A DNA stretch of 64,000 bases, taken from positions 62,001 through 126,000 of the forward strand of contig JAFKJU010000012.1 in the NCBI GenBank assembly GCA_017305935.1, given 5' to 3'. The stretch's first letter is position 1; each line of letters starts with the position of its first letter. This document shows, in pieces, positions 42,631-51,771 of this stretch. The notes under the pieces were generated by a model that worked only from the letters and a program-made list of their open reading frames with translations, was not told the DNA's origin and searched no databases. The position numbers and the translations under genes are program-made. The DNA is from Hyphomicrobiales bacterium. GTDB lineage: Bacteria; Pseudomonadota; Alphaproteobacteria; Rhizobiales; Rhizobiaceae.

Positions 42631-43548
42631 CTATTCGACGCCGAGCGCCTCGGCGGTGATCCAGAAGACGGCGTCCTGCGACTCTGCCGTTTCCACCCAG
42701 AAGAATTCCAGATACGGGAATTCCTCCTCGAGGATTTCCCGGCCCGAGCCGATTTCGCAAAGCATCCCGCCGCCGGGATTGAGGTAATCCGCTGCCTGCG
42801 TCAGGAGCGTGCGGACGAGATCGAGCCCGTCCTCGCCGCCGTCATGGGCCATTTCCGGCTCGGCGCGAAATTCCGCCGGGAAGGCGGCGATTGCTTCGTG
42901 GTCGACATAGGGCGGGTTGGTGATGATCAGGTCGTATTTGCGGCCGGCCAGTGGGGCGAAGAGATCGCCCTGGAACAGCGTCACCTGGTCTTCGACCTCA
43001 TGCTCCGCCAGATTGATCTTGGCAACTTCCAGCGCATCGCCGGAGAGGTCGACGGCATCGACGGCCGCGTTCGGGAAGAATTTGGCGGCCAGCACCGCAA
43101 GGCAGCCGGAGCCGGTGCAGATATCCACAGCGCTTTCGACCGCCATCGGATCGGGCAGAAAGGTCGAGCCCTGGCTGTTCAGATATTCGCTGAACAGGAT
43201 CTCGCCGATATGCGAGCGCGGCACGATCACCCGCTCGTCGACATGGAAACGCACACCCTGGATATAGGCGCGGCCGGTGATGTAGGAGGAGGGTTTGCGG
43301 GTGGAGACGCGCGTCTCGATCCGCGCGGCTAGCAGTTTTCGCTCGGCAGGCAGCAGGCGGGCGTCGAGGAAGGGGTCGAGCCTATCGATCGGCAGTTCGA
43401 GCGTATCGAGCAGCAGATAGGCGGCGTCGTCGCCTGCCGTCGTCGTGCCGTGCCCATAGCTCAGATCGGCGGCGTTGAAGCGGGAGATCGCATAGCGCCA
43501 GTAGTCGCGCAACGTTACGAGTTCGCTGGTTATGTCGTCCTGGTTCAC
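42631..43548 (-). CDS. prmB: Ribosomal protein uL3 N5-glutamine methyltransferase PrmB
   Basis: A 305-residue SAM-dependent methyltransferase of the HemK/PrmB group. The SAM motif is AVDICTGSGCLAVLAAKFFP (near 135), the catalytic N-P-P-Y is in LIITNPPYVDHE (near 207), and the N-terminal helical substrate domain has the GHGTTTAGDDAAYLLL segment typical of PrmB. PrmB methylates a glutamine in ribosomal protein uL3. The start is taken as GTG 43548 (VNQDDITSEL); the open frame runs 22 codons further but lacks a ribosome site. It is a single gene, convergent with the SRPBCC gene and divergent from the pseudouridine synthase. Confidence 0.88.
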   Translation of the reverse strand: MNQDDITSELVTLRDYWRYAISRFNAADLSYGHGTTTAGDDAAYLLLDTLELPIDRLDPFLDARLLPAERKLLAARIETRVSTRKPSSYITGRAYIQGVRFHVDERVIVPRSHIGEILFSEYLNSQGSTFLPDPMAVESAVDICTGSGCLAVLAAKFFPNAAVDAVDLSGDALEVAKINLAEHEVEDQVTLFQGDLFAPLAGRKYDLIITNPPYVDHEAIAAFPAEFRAEPEMAHDGGEDGLDLVRTLLTQAADYLNPGGGMLCEIGSGREILEEEFPYLEFFWVETAESQDAVFWITAEALGVE

Positions 43549-43687
43549 CGTCTTCTCACTTCTGCTGGCTTTGGCGCTGTGAGCGGTTCTACAATCAGGG
43601 GCGCACCCGGTCAAAGGCTTGCGATTTTTTGTTAAGACGATTCACCTTTCGAATCGCGAATGGCTGACAAGACCCGAGGACAGAACC

Positions 43688-44482
43688 ATGAAGGAACGCC
43701 GCAAGCGGCAGAAACCTGCGGACGGCCGGGCGGCGCAGGCCGCGCCCGGTGGCAAGCGGGTGACCCTGCCGCGCGCCCTGTCGAAGCTCGGCTTCTGTTC
43801 GCGCACCCAGGCCGAAGCCCTGATCGCGGAAGGCCGGGTCGCCGTGGACGGTCGCGTCGTTCGCGATATCGCCGCCTGGGTGGACCTCTCCCTGGCGAAG
43901 ATCGCCGTTGACGGACAGCGGATCGCGGCTGAGGAGCGCGTCTACCTGATGCTGAACAAGCCGCGCGGCCTGGTGACCACCCGCCACGATCCCGAGGGGC
44001 GGCCGACGGTCTTCGATTGCCTGAGGCATCTCGACCATGCGCATCTCTCGCCCGTCGGCCGCCTCGACAAGGCGAGCGAAGGCCTGCTGCTGTTCACCAA
44101 CGACACGGAATTCGCACAGGCGCTGCTCGACCCGCAAACGCATGTGCCCAAGACCTATCACGTCCAGATGGACCGTATCGCCGACCCCGCGCTTCTCGAG
44201 GCGCTGGTCGCCGGCGTCGAGCACGACGGCGAGCGGCTCCATGCGCGCAACGCGCGAAAACTGCGCGATGGCGAGCGCAATTCCTGGATCGAAATCGTGC
44301 TCGACGAGGGCCGCAATCGCCAGATCCGTCGCATGCTGGAGGTGATGGACATCGCCTGCCTGCGCCTTGTGCGCGTTTCGATCGGCGACCTTGCGCTTGG
44401 CGATCTCGAAAAGGGCGCGGTCCGGGCGCTGACCGAGGCCGAAATCGAGGGACTGCGCCGGCGCGTCGATCGCAGGGCCTGA
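43688..44482 (+). CDS. RsuA/RluB-family pseudouridine synthase
   Basis: A 264-residue RNA-modifying enzyme. Residues 1-25 are a basic tail. An S4 RNA-binding domain is at about 26-80 ([30 protein letters not shown]). The catalytic domain has the invariant Asp in [17 protein letters not shown] (near 145) and [10 protein letters not shown]. It isomerises a uridine in rRNA; RluB/RluE/RsuA subtype cannot be settled by eye. I chose ATG 43688 because GAGGA precedes it; the open frame continues 23 codons upstream. Confidence 0.88.
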   Translation: MKERRKRQKPADGRAAQAAPGGKRVTLPRALSKLGFCSRTQAEALIAEGRVAVDGRVVRDIAAWVDLSLAKIAVDGQRIAAEERVYLMLNKPRGLVTTRHDPEGRPTVFDCLRHLDHAHLSPVGRLDKASEGLLLFTNDTEFAQALLDPQTHVPKTYHVQMDRIADPALLEALVAGVEHDGERLHARNARKLRDGERNSWIEIVLDEGRNRQIRRMLEVMDIACLRLVRVSIGDLALGDLEKGAVRALTEAEIEGLRRRVDRRA

Positions 44483-44519
44483 GCAGACCAGGCATTGACG
44501 AAGGGATTCGATTGCCATA

Positions 44520-44555
44520 ATGATAAATCATCTGATGACTTTATGATAAAATGAT
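44520..44555. promoter_or_regulatory. Operator-like cluster of ATGAT/ATCAT half-sites before gntR-type gene
   Basis: Two overlapping perfect palindromes, ATGAT-AA-ATCAT (44520-44531) and TCATC-T-GATGA (44528-44538), are followed by two more ATGAT copies. The last of these includes the start codon region at 44551. The dense symmetry right at the start suggests the GntR regulator binds and represses its own operon. Confidence 0.5.
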
Positions 44556-45231
44556 GAAGCCGCTTTCCCGCACAAATCTGGCCGACAATGCCGCCGATGC
44601 CATCCGCGCCGAAATTCTCGGCGGGCGCTGGCCGATCGGTGAAAAACTGCCGAACGAAGCCAGCCTGTCGTCCATGCTGTCCGTCAGCCGTGGCACGGTG
44701 CGCGAGGCCGTGCGCGCACTGGTCTCGCAAGGCCTGCTGGAAACCCGCCAGGGCTCCGGCACCTATGTGCGCTCGGCCACCGACAGCGCCCGGCTGCTCA
44801 GCATGGCCCGGCGTGCCAACCTGCGCGACCAGTTCGAGGCGCGCTGCGCGCTCGAAGTCGAGGCGGCGCGGCTGGCGGCGCTGCGCCGGACGCCGGAAAC
44901 GATTTCAGGGCTGCGCCGGCTGCTCGCCGGGCGAGGGCTCTATGAGGGAAATGAGAAGGCGGGTTTCGTCCGCCGCGATTTCGCTTTCCACAAGGCCGTG
45001 ATCGCCGCCTCCGGAAATCGGGCGCTGGTGGAAATCTATGATTTCTTCTCTGCCTCGATAGCCGAAACCATTGCCGCAACGCTCGAGGAAGACCTTCCCG
45101 AGCCTGACCTGCAGGCCCATGCCGATATCGTCGACGCCATCGAAACCGGCGATCCCGGCAAGGCCGATGCCGCCGTGCGCCGTTTCATGGCCCCGGTCTT
45201 CGCCGCGCTCGACAGGACGCTCCGCTCATGA
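44551..45231 (+). CDS. GntR/FadR-family transcriptional regulator
   Basis: A 226-residue FadR-type regulator. The N-terminal winged helix shows LGGRWPIGEKLPNEASLSSMLSVSRGTVREAVRALVSQGLLETRQGSGTYV. The C-terminal FCD domain has a His-rich metal site (RRDFAFHKAVIAASGN; LQAHADIVDAIETGDPGKA). Ligands of FCD domains are often small acids. Its stop overlaps the MFS gene start (ATGA), so it probably controls that transporter. No Shine-Dalgarno site is seen before the tandem ATGs at 44551/44554; translation may be weak or near-leaderless. Confidence 0.88.
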   Translation: MMKPLSRTNLADNAADAIRAEILGGRWPIGEKLPNEASLSSMLSVSRGTVREAVRALVSQGLLETRQGSGTYVRSATDSARLLSMARRANLRDQFEARCALEVEAARLAALRRTPETISGLRRLLAGRGLYEGNEKAGFVRRDFAFHKAVIAASGNRALVEIYDFFSASIAETIAATLEEDLPEPDLQAHADIVDAIETGDPGKADAAVRRFMAPVFAALDRTLRS

Positions 45232-46514
45232 CCAAACCGATACCCCAGGCCGTTGCCCGCACGCTCGACGCTGTCGAGGACACGCTCGTCGTCGATGACG
45301 AGATCGAGACGCCGGCGCCGTCGCGAGGGGGCGCTTTCGGCCGCTTCGTGCTCGGCGCCAGCCTGGTCATGATCGCATTCAATTTGCGGCCGGTATTTTC
45401 CAGCGCGTCGGCGCTACTGCCCGAAATCCGCAGCGATTTGGCGCTGTCGCCGCTCGGCGCCAGCCTGTTGACCACGCTGCCTGTCGTCTGCCTCGGCGCG
45501 TTTTCGCCGTTGGCGCCGCGTCTTGCGCAGCGTTTCGGGTCGGAGCGCACCTTGCTCGGCGTGCTGTTCCTGCTGGCACTGGGAACCGCCCTGCGCGGCC
45601 TGTCCTCCGTTGCCCTGCTGTTTTTCGGCACGGCGCTGGCCGGGGCCTGCATCGCGGTCGGAAATGTGCTGCTGCCTGGTCTGGTCAAGCGCGATTTCGC
45701 CAACCGCACCGCGTTGATGACCGGTTTCTACACCATGGCGCTCTGCGCCGGTGCAGCGGGCGCCGCCGGCCTCACCTTGCCGATCGAAAAGGCGCTGGGC
45801 GGCTCCACGGCCGGCGCGCTGGCCTCCTGGGCGCTGCCGGCGCTGCTGGTCGGGCTGCTCTGGCTGCCGCAGGTCTTCGCGGTCAAGGGCCAGGTGAAGC
45901 GCAACCGGCTGAGCGTGCATGGCCTTTGGCGCGATCGGATGGCCTGGAGCGTGACGCTGTTCACCGGGCTGCAATCGGCGCTTGCCTATTGTGTCTTCGG
46001 CTGGCTGGTGCCGATCCTGCGCGAACGCGGGCTGGATGGCATCACCGCCGGCGGTATCGTTTCGATGTCGGTGATGGTGCAGGCGGCCGCCTGCCTCGTC
46101 GTGCCGCATATCGCGGTGCGCGGCAGGGACCAGCGCCTCGTCAACGTCTCGCTCTGCGCCTTCGCCGCCGTCGCGCTGCTCGGCCTTTTGTTTGCGCCGC
46201 TGTCGACGGTATGGATCTGGGCGGTGCTGCAGGGTATCGGCCAGGGCGGGCTGATTGCAGCAGCGATGACCGTCATCGTGCTGCGCTCGCGCGATCCGCA
46301 TGTCGCGGCGCATCTTTCCGGCATGGCGCAGTGCGTCGGTTATCTGCTGGCCGCGACCGGGCCGCTGATCGTCGGCCTGATCCGGGGATGGACCGGCAGC
46401 TTCGCCTGGTGCGCCGTGCTGTTCGTCGCGCTCGGTCTGGGTGCGGCCGTCAACGGCTGGCGCGCCGGCAGCGCGCTTTACGTGGAGGCCGAGACACGCG
46501 AGGCCGTCGACTGA
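45228..46514 (+). CDS. MFS transporter of the CynX/NimT family
   Basis: A 428-residue membrane protein. After a 35-residue acidic cytoplasmic tail come twelve predicted helices with the CynX/NimT signature AFNLRPVFSSASALLPEIRSDLALS in helix 1 and the PLAPRLAQRFGSERTL loop (MFS motif A position). Members export or import small anions such as cyanate or 2-nitroimidazole. The substrate here is unknown. It overlaps the GntR regulator gene by four bases. Confidence 0.87.
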   Translation: MTKPIPQAVARTLDAVEDTLVVDDEIETPAPSRGGAFGRFVLGASLVMIAFNLRPVFSSASALLPEIRSDLALSPLGASLLTTLPVVCLGAFSPLAPRLAQRFGSERTLLGVLFLLALGTALRGLSSVALLFFGTALAGACIAVGNVLLPGLVKRDFANRTALMTGFYTMALCAGAAGAAGLTLPIEKALGGSTAGALASWALPALLVGLLWLPQVFAVKGQVKRNRLSVHGLWRDRMAWSVTLFTGLQSALAYCVFGWLVPILRERGLDGITAGGIVSMSVMVQAAACLVVPHIAVRGRDQRLVNVSLCAFAAVALLGLLFAPLSTVWIWAVLQGIGQGGLIAAAMTVIVLRSRDPHVAAHLSGMAQCVGYLLAATGPLIVGLIRGWTGSFAWCAVLFVALGLGAAVNGWRAGSALYVEAETREAVD

Positions 46515-46868
46515 CGCCGTCGCCCGGCATGAATCCCACCGAGCGACAAATACATCGCGAATGTCGTCATGCGCGGCGATATATTCTCAGGAGTGTCCGA
46601 TTTTTCTATGATTAAACCGTGGATTGATCGACTTTAGATTGTCATATGACAGTTTTTTAAAGAATCCATTCCAGGTTGTGTCTGATCAATACTGTTTCGA
46701 GCCGTGGTTTTTTGAAAAATTTTCGATTCGATAACCATTTTACTTTAGTTCTGTCGCTCACCCGAAGATGTCGTCGGGAATTGCACTCATGTGCGGCATG
46801 ACTTCATGACGTCAGAAATGAGTTCGGCGCGGCAGAAGTGACATGTCCACCTCCAGGGAATGTCCATC
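46515..46868. other. AT-rich intergenic/promoter region upstream of chemoreceptor
   Basis: About 350 bases without a gene, clearly lower in GC than the flanks. It holds a perfect 12-bp palindrome, TGTCATATGACA, at 46640-46651. Several T-runs and TTGAAAAATTTTCGATTCGAT-like tracts around 46710 could be promoter parts. It most likely contains the promoter of the chemoreceptor gene. Confidence 0.45.
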
Positions 46869-48893
46869 ATGAGAATAAAGAGCCAATTCATCGTGCTCGC
46901 GTCGGTCACGGGCCTTGCGATCACGAGTCTCGTCGGCAGCCTCTGGGGGTATGCCGGCGCCGCCCGTGACGTCACGAACGCTTATGACCAGAAGTATCGC
47001 TCCTATCTGCTGGCCGACGGCCTGCGTCAGTCTTCCGACGACCTGACGCGTCTGGTGCGAACCTATGCCGAGACCGGCGACAAATCCTACAAGGACCAAT
47101 ACAACGCCGTCGTCGAAATCCGCAACGGCAAGCGCCCGCGCCCGCAGGATTACCACCGGATCTACTGGGACTTCGTCGCCGGCGGCGATGCCAAGCCGCG
47201 ACCGGACGGCCCGGCCATCTCCACCGTCGACTTGATGAAGCAGGCCGGTTTCACCGCCGAGGAATTCGCGCTGCTGGATGAGGCCGGCAAGCGCTCGGAT
47301 GCACTGATCAAGCTCGAGACGGATGCGATGAACCTCGTCGATAACATCCCCACGCTCGGCCCTGATGCCAAGGCGAAGGCCACGGCGATGCTCAGTTCGC
47401 CCGACTACCACAAATTCAAGGCCGAGATCATGAAGCCGGTGGATGCCTTCTTCGTGAAGCTGGAAGGCCGCACCCAGGCCGCCATCGACGAAGCCAATGC
47501 CCGCGCCGGTTTCTACTGGATGCTGACCACGGTCGCCATGGCCGTGTTGATTCTAATGCTTGCCATCGTCGGCTTCGTCACCTTCAAGCGCATCATCGGC
47601 GGCATGAGCAAGCTCGGCAAATCGATGGAGCAAGTGGCTGGCGGGCAACTGGATACGCAGATCGCGCTCGCCGGACAGGATGACGAGATCGGCGACATGG
47701 GCAAGGCGCTCGAGGTCTTCCGCGAGGCCGCCATCGCCAACCGCCGTATGGAGAGGGAAGCGGAAGAAGGTCGCAGACGCGCGGAGGTCGAACGCATCGC
47801 CATGCAGGAGAAGGCTGAACTCGACGCCGCCGAGCGGCTGCGCGTTGCGACCTCCGGCCTTGCCGCCGGGCTCAAGCGGCTGGCGTCGGGCGATCTCGCC
47901 TTCCAGCTCAACGAGGCCTTCGCCGAGGATTTCGAAGCGCTGCGCCACGACTTCAACCAGTCGGTCGCCCAGCTTCGCGAGACGCTTTCGGCCATCTCCG
48001 GCTCGATCTCGACACTCGACACCGGCACCCGCGAGATCGCCGTCGGCACCGACAACCTGTCGAAGCGCACCGAGCAGCAGGCGGCGTCTCTGGAGGAAAC
48101 GGCGGCAGCGCTTGACGAAATCACCGCCAACGTCGCAAGTTCCAGCAAGCGCACCGAGGAGGCGCGCAGCGTCGCCAGCCGCGCCAACCATTCGGCCGCC
48201 GAATCCGCGCAGGTCGTCTCCCATGCCGAGGAGGCGATGCGCAAGATCGAGGAAAGCTCGCAGCAGATTTCCAATATCATCGGCGTCATCGACGAGATCG
48301 CCTTCCAGACCAACCTGCTGGCGCTGAACGCCGGCGTGGAAGCGGCGCGTGCCGGAGAGGCCGGCAAGGGTTTTGCGGTCGTTGCCCAGGAAGTGCGCGA
48401 ACTGGCGCAGCGCTCGGCCCAGGCGGCCAAGGAAATCAAGGGCCTGATCCAGAACTCCTCGTCGGAGGTCGACAACGGCGTCAAGCTGGTGCGCGATACC
48501 GGCTCGGCGCTGAAGACGATCAGCGGCTTCATCGTCGAGATCAATGCCCATATGGAATCGATCGCCAGTTCCGCCAGGGAGCAGTCGATCGGCCTCGCCG
48601 AGGTCAATACCGCGGTCAACGCCATGGACCAGACGACCCAGCAGAATGCCGCCATGGTCGAGGAATCCAACGCCGCTTCCAATACGCTTGCCACGGAAGC
48701 GGTACGCCTGCGGGAGCTGGTCGGCCAGTTCCACCTCGACGGCGGTGGCGCTGCCCACATGCCGGCGGCGCGCATCGCCCGTCATGCCGATCCGGCGGTT
48801 GTCTCTCCCGCGCGGGTGCTGGGCCGCAAGGTGGCCTCCGCCTTCGCCGGCAACGCGGCGATCGATAACCGCAGCGAATGGCAAGAGTTCTGA
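46869..48893 (+). CDS. Methyl-accepting chemotaxis protein with C-terminal CheR-docking pentapeptide
   Basis: A 674-residue chemoreceptor. TM1 (about 8-26) is followed by a periplasmic helical sensor domain of about 190 residues, TM2 (about 217-238), a HAMP domain (with GKSMEQVAGGQLDTQIALAGQDDEIGDMGKALEVFR), a second HAMP-like stretch (LASGDLAFQL) and the signalling domain. The hairpin tip EIAFQTNLLALNAGVEAARAGEAGKGFAVVAQEVR is intact. The last five residues, E-W-Q-E-F, fit the xWxxF pentapeptide that tethers CheR/CheB. AGGGA at 46855-46859 favours ATG 46869 over ATG 46860. The ligand is unknown. A strong terminator follows, so it is monocistronic. Confidence 0.9.
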   Translation: MRIKSQFIVLASVTGLAITSLVGSLWGYAGAARDVTNAYDQKYRSYLLADGLRQSSDDLTRLVRTYAETGDKSYKDQYNAVVEIRNGKRPRPQDYHRIYWDFVAGGDAKPRPDGPAISTVDLMKQAGFTAEEFALLDEAGKRSDALIKLETDAMNLVDNIPTLGPDAKAKATAMLSSPDYHKFKAEIMKPVDAFFVKLEGRTQAAIDEANARAGFYWMLTTVAMAVLILMLAIVGFVTFKRIIGGMSKLGKSMEQVAGGQLDTQIALAGQDDEIGDMGKALEVFREAAIANRRMEREAEEGRRRAEVERIAMQEKAELDAAERLRVATSGLAAGLKRLASGDLAFQLNEAFAEDFEALRHDFNQSVAQLRETLSAISGSISTLDTGTREIAVGTDNLSKRTEQQAASLEETAAALDEITANVASSSKRTEEARSVASRANHSAAESAQVVSHAEEAMRKIEESSQQISNIIGVIDEIAFQTNLLALNAGVEAARAGEAGKGFAVVAQEVRELAQRSAQAAKEIKGLIQNSSSEVDNGVKLVRDTGSALKTISGFIVEINAHMESIASSAREQSIGLAEVNTAVNAMDQTTQQNAAMVEESNAASNTLATEAVRLRELVGQFHLDGGGAAHMPAARIARHADPAVVSPARVLGRKVASAFAGNAAIDNRSEWQEF

Positions 48894-48905
48894 ACGGGTG
48901 AAAAC

Positions 48906-48933
48906 GCGGCCCGGCGCCACAGCGCCGGGCCGC
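48906..48933 (+). terminator. Strong hairpin after chemoreceptor gene
   Basis: A perfect 12-bp GC stem GCGGCCCGGCGC/GCGCCGGGCCGC with a 4-base loop starts 13 bases after the MCP stop. A U-run is lacking (ATCATCATG follows), but such a stable stem should end transcription or protect the 3' end. Confidence 0.7.
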
Positions 48934-49015
48934 ATCATCATGTCGTTGTTGCTCTGTTGCGACAGTCATTTCCCGTCGCCTGTCCTATAGTCGAATCATG
49001 TGGCGGGAGTGGGTA

Positions 49016-49246
49016 ATGCTGACAGACTGGCCGAAAGAAGCTTTGACTTCGGAAACGATGGTATTCCTGAAATCGATCCTTCAGGAGTGGTGCGTAAAAA
49101 ATGGCGCCTCGATCCTGAGTGATGCCGGTGCGGCCAAGGCCCGCTCGCTGATCGACTGGTATGAATTCGGCATCCGGGATCGCGACGAACTGCTGAGATT
49201 GCTGTCGGAGGAAATCGATCCGGCGACGCGGGCGGCCTCTCCTTGA
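49016..49246 (+). CDS. Small conserved-looking protein of unknown function
   Basis: A 76-residue acidic, mostly helical protein (MLTDWPKEALTSETMVFLKSILQEWC...). It has no signal peptide or membrane segment. An upstream ATG at 48998 exists, but GGGAG at 49005-49009 is six bases before ATG 49016, which decides the start. Codon use matches the neighbours, and third positions are GC-rich, so it is probably real. I do not recognise the family. It follows the MCP terminator and is transcribed alone, convergent with the flavoprotein gene. Confidence 0.6.
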   Translation: MLTDWPKEALTSETMVFLKSILQEWCVKNGASILSDAGAAKARSLIDWYEFGIRDRDELLRLLSEEIDPATRAASP

Positions 49247-49328
49247 AAAACCCACCAATCCTTGCGAAGGATGCAAGACCTTTGGCCGGGAAAAAACACG
49301 GATCCAGTGTTCTTGCATTCGTTGCAGG

Positions 49329-49946
49329 TTATTTTTCCTCACCCGGATATTGCGCGTCCTTCAGCAGGCTTGCCAGATGGATGGTGTTGCGCACCAGCAT
49401 CGAGACCATCGTTTCCACGGTCTCGGGCACCTTCTTGAGATCGACGAAATTCGTCGAGCCCATGGCTTCGCCGACCCAATAGGCGCCGGCATTGGCGGGG
49501 ATGGTGAACCCGACATCGTTGAGGGCCTGGAACAGTTCCGCGCAGACATGATGGGCACCGTCCTCGTTGCCGACGACGGCGACGGCCGCCACCTTGCCGT
49601 AGGAGACCATGCGGCCCTCGTCGTCGGTCTCGTCGAGAAAGGCGTCCATGCGCTCCAGCGCCCGCTTGCAGACGCTGCTCGGCTGCCCGAGCCAGATCGG
49701 CGTACCCACAAGCAGAATATCCGCCTTGAGAATCTTTTTGCGGATCGCCGGCCAGGCGTCGCCCTTTCCCTCGTCTGAAGTGACGCCCGGCTTGATGTCG
49801 TGATCGGCGAGCCGGATGGTTTCGGTTTCCACGTCCTGTTCGGCAAGTGCTTCGACGATCAGGGCAAGCAGCCGGTCGGTCGAGGATTTTTCCGAAGAGC
49901 CGGAAGGTTTCAGGGTGGCGTTGAAGGCGAGGGCGCTGAGCGGCAT
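49329..49946 (-). CDS. NADPH-dependent FMN reductase / flavodoxin-like protein
   Basis: A 205-residue flavodoxin-fold protein. The FMN phosphate loop is in FNATLKPSGSSEKSSTDRL near the start. The isoalloxazine-contacting segment is ADILLVGTPIWLGQPSSVCKRALERMDAF, and a third loop, VVGNEDGAHHVCAELFQAL, follows. It likely reduces quinones or other acceptors with NAD(P)H. AAGGAAA before ATG 49946 decides the start; an upstream ATG lies nine codons away. It is convergent with the small gene on its downstream side. Confidence 0.85.
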   Translation of the reverse strand: MPLSALAFNATLKPSGSSEKSSTDRLLALIVEALAEQDVETETIRLADHDIKPGVTSDEGKGDAWPAIRKKILKADILLVGTPIWLGQPSSVCKRALERMDAFLDETDDEGRMVSYGKVAAVAVVGNEDGAHHVCAELFQALNDVGFTIPANAGAYWVGEAMGSTNFVDLKKVPETVETMVSMLVRNTIHLASLLKDAQYPGEEK

Positions 49947-50092
49947 GGGGTTTCCTTCATGATGCAACGCCAACCGAACGACCGCACGGGAGAATTGTTC
50001 CTGTCCGTGCCGCGCCGCCGGAAACTCGCCATCGCCGCAAAACTATGGCACCCTTTCTAGCCGGTGAAACTGGAAAAGGCATCGGATCAGCC

Positions 50093-50818
50093 ATGACCTA
50101 CGAGCTTTATTACTGGGACGGCATTCAGGGCCGAGGGGAATTCGTGCGGCTGGCACTGGAAGAGGCGGGTTCCGACTACATCGACGTGACCCGCGAGCCC
50201 GGTCGTGGCACCGATGCGATGATGGCGATCATCAAGAGCGAAGCCGAGGCGCATATCCCCTTCGCGCCGCCTTTCCTGAAGGATGGCGCCCAGATCGTCT
50301 CCCATGTCGCCAACATCCTGTTCTATCTCGGACCCAAGCTGGGTCTGGCGCCTGGGGATGAGTCCTTGCGCATCTTCGCCAACGGCCTGCAACTGACGAT
50401 CACCGATTTTGTCGCCGAGATCCACGACTCCCATCACCCGATCGCGCTGTCGAAATATTACGAGGACCAGAAAGCCGAGTCCAAGGCGCGCAGCGCCGAA
50501 TTCCGCACCAGCCGCATCCCGAAATTCCTCGGCTATTTCGAGCGTGTGCTGCAGCGCAACCCGGCTGGCGGCGCCCATATTGTCGGCAACGCGCTGAGCA
50601 CCGTCGATCTGTCGTTGTTCCAGGTCGTCGAGGGTCTCCGTTACGCCTTTCCACGGGCGATGAGGGATTTTGAAGAACGGTTTGCGGGGCTGGCGGCGTT
50701 GCATGGGCTCGTTGCCGCAAGGCCGCGCATCGCCGCTTATCTGGCGTCGCCCCGCCGTCTCGCCTTCAACGAAAACGGCATATTCCGCCACTATCCGGAA
50801 TTGGACGGCGAGTCCTGA
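50093..50818 (+). CDS. Glutathione S-transferase
   Basis: A 241-residue GST. The N-terminal thioredoxin-like domain starts YELYYWDGIQGRGEFVRLALEEAGSDY, with the Tyr/Arg contacts of alpha/mu/pi-type GSTs. The conserved cis-Pro region reads FAPPFLKDGAQIVSHVANILFYLG. The helical C-terminal domain holds LQLTITDFVAEIHDSHHPI and NALSTVDLSLFQVVEGL. It conjugates or reduces electrophiles with glutathione; the substrate is unknown. I chose ATG 50093, where the fold begins; an upstream in-frame start at 50045 has no better ribosome site. Confidence 0.87.
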   Translation: MTYELYYWDGIQGRGEFVRLALEEAGSDYIDVTREPGRGTDAMMAIIKSEAEAHIPFAPPFLKDGAQIVSHVANILFYLGPKLGLAPGDESLRIFANGLQLTITDFVAEIHDSHHPIALSKYYEDQKAESKARSAEFRTSRIPKFLGYFERVLQRNPAGGAHIVGNALSTVDLSLFQVVEGLRYAFPRAMRDFEERFAGLAALHGLVAARPRIAAYLASPRRLAFNENGIFRHYPELDGES

Positions 50819-50964
50819 CATGCGGAGATGAAAAACCTGTGGTCTCAATCCGGAATTTCCATCCCGCCTCAATGCCGCCGGATCGATTTTCGATGACATG
50901 CGTTAACCCCCGCGACGATCGCCATCGCTTCGCCGCGCGCGGTTGCATACCAAGGAGACAGGGA

Positions 50965-51480
50965 ATGAAAAACAACCTTTTCAAAATCATGCTCGCCACG
51001 GGCATTTGCCTTGCCGGCGCGGCCCAGGCGGCCGATCTCGTCGAGCGGCGCTATGAAGCGCCGGAAGGCGCGCGTGATGGCGTCAAGATCGGTTACCTGG
51101 AATGCGATATCGGCGGCGGCGCCGGCTACGTGCTCGGCTCTGCGAAGGAAGTCGGCTGCACTTTCCGTTCTGCCAGGAGCAACGAGCCGCTGGATCAGTA
51201 TACCGGTGTGATCCGCAAGCTCGGCGTCGATGTCGGCGTGACCACGCGCGGAAGACTGGTCTGGGCCGTCTTCGCGCCGACCGCCGGTTATCATCAGGGC
51301 TCGCTCGCCGGCCTCTATGAAGGGGTGACGGCGGAGGCGACGGTCGGCGCCGGTGTCGGCGCCAATGTCCTGATCGGCGGCACCAGCGGCTCGATCCACC
51401 TTCAGACGATCAGCGTCACCGGCCAGCTTGGCCTGAACGCCGCCGCCGGCGGCGTTTCGGTAACGCTTACCCCCGCCTGA
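50965..51480 (+). CDS. DUF992 family exported protein
   Basis: A 171-residue exported protein with signal peptide 1-22 (ends AAQA-A). The mature part has the DUF992 pattern, GVKIGYLECDIGGGAGYVLGSAKEVGCTFRS with two cysteines that may form a disulphide. Gly-rich beta strands follow (GVTTRGRLVWAVFAP, GSLAGLYEGVTAEATVGAGVGANVLIGG). The family is restricted mainly to alphaproteobacteria and has no known function. AAGGAGA before ATG 50965 fixes the start. A hairpin follows the stop. Confidence 0.88.
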   Translation: MKNNLFKIMLATGICLAGAAQAADLVERRYEAPEGARDGVKIGYLECDIGGGAGYVLGSAKEVGCTFRSARSNEPLDQYTGVIRKLGVDVGVTTRGRLVWAVFAPTAGYHQGSLAGLYEGVTAEATVGAGVGANVLIGGTSGSIHLQTISVTGQLGLNAAAGGVSVTLTPA

Positions 51481-51499
51481 TCCTCACGCCTGTGAAAAC

Positions 51500-51521
51500 C
51501 CCATGGCCGAAAGGCCATGGG
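51500..51521 (+). terminator. GNRA-loop hairpin after DUF992 gene
   Basis: A 9-bp stem CCCATGGCC/GGCCATGGG closed by a GAAA tetraloop, 19 bases after the stop. The U-run is short (GTTCG), but stem stability and position fit an intrinsic terminator. Confidence 0.65.
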
Positions 51522-51771
51522 TTCGCCTCTCAGGAGTATCGTCGCCCGCTTCGAAAGCCCGTCATTGCCCGCCCTCTTGCGAGAAGGCTGTACATGGCGG
51601 CTATATCAGCTACAAATAGACAATTGACCGGCGCGAACCGGACAAATTCAGCCAGGATGCGCGAATCCGCCGGCGTCAGGAACGGGCCTTGCCCCCGTAC
51701 CAAGGCGTCGGATTTCGCGCATGCAGGCTGTGGCGGCGCGCGGGACTTTTGAATGCTGGGAGGCAAAACCA

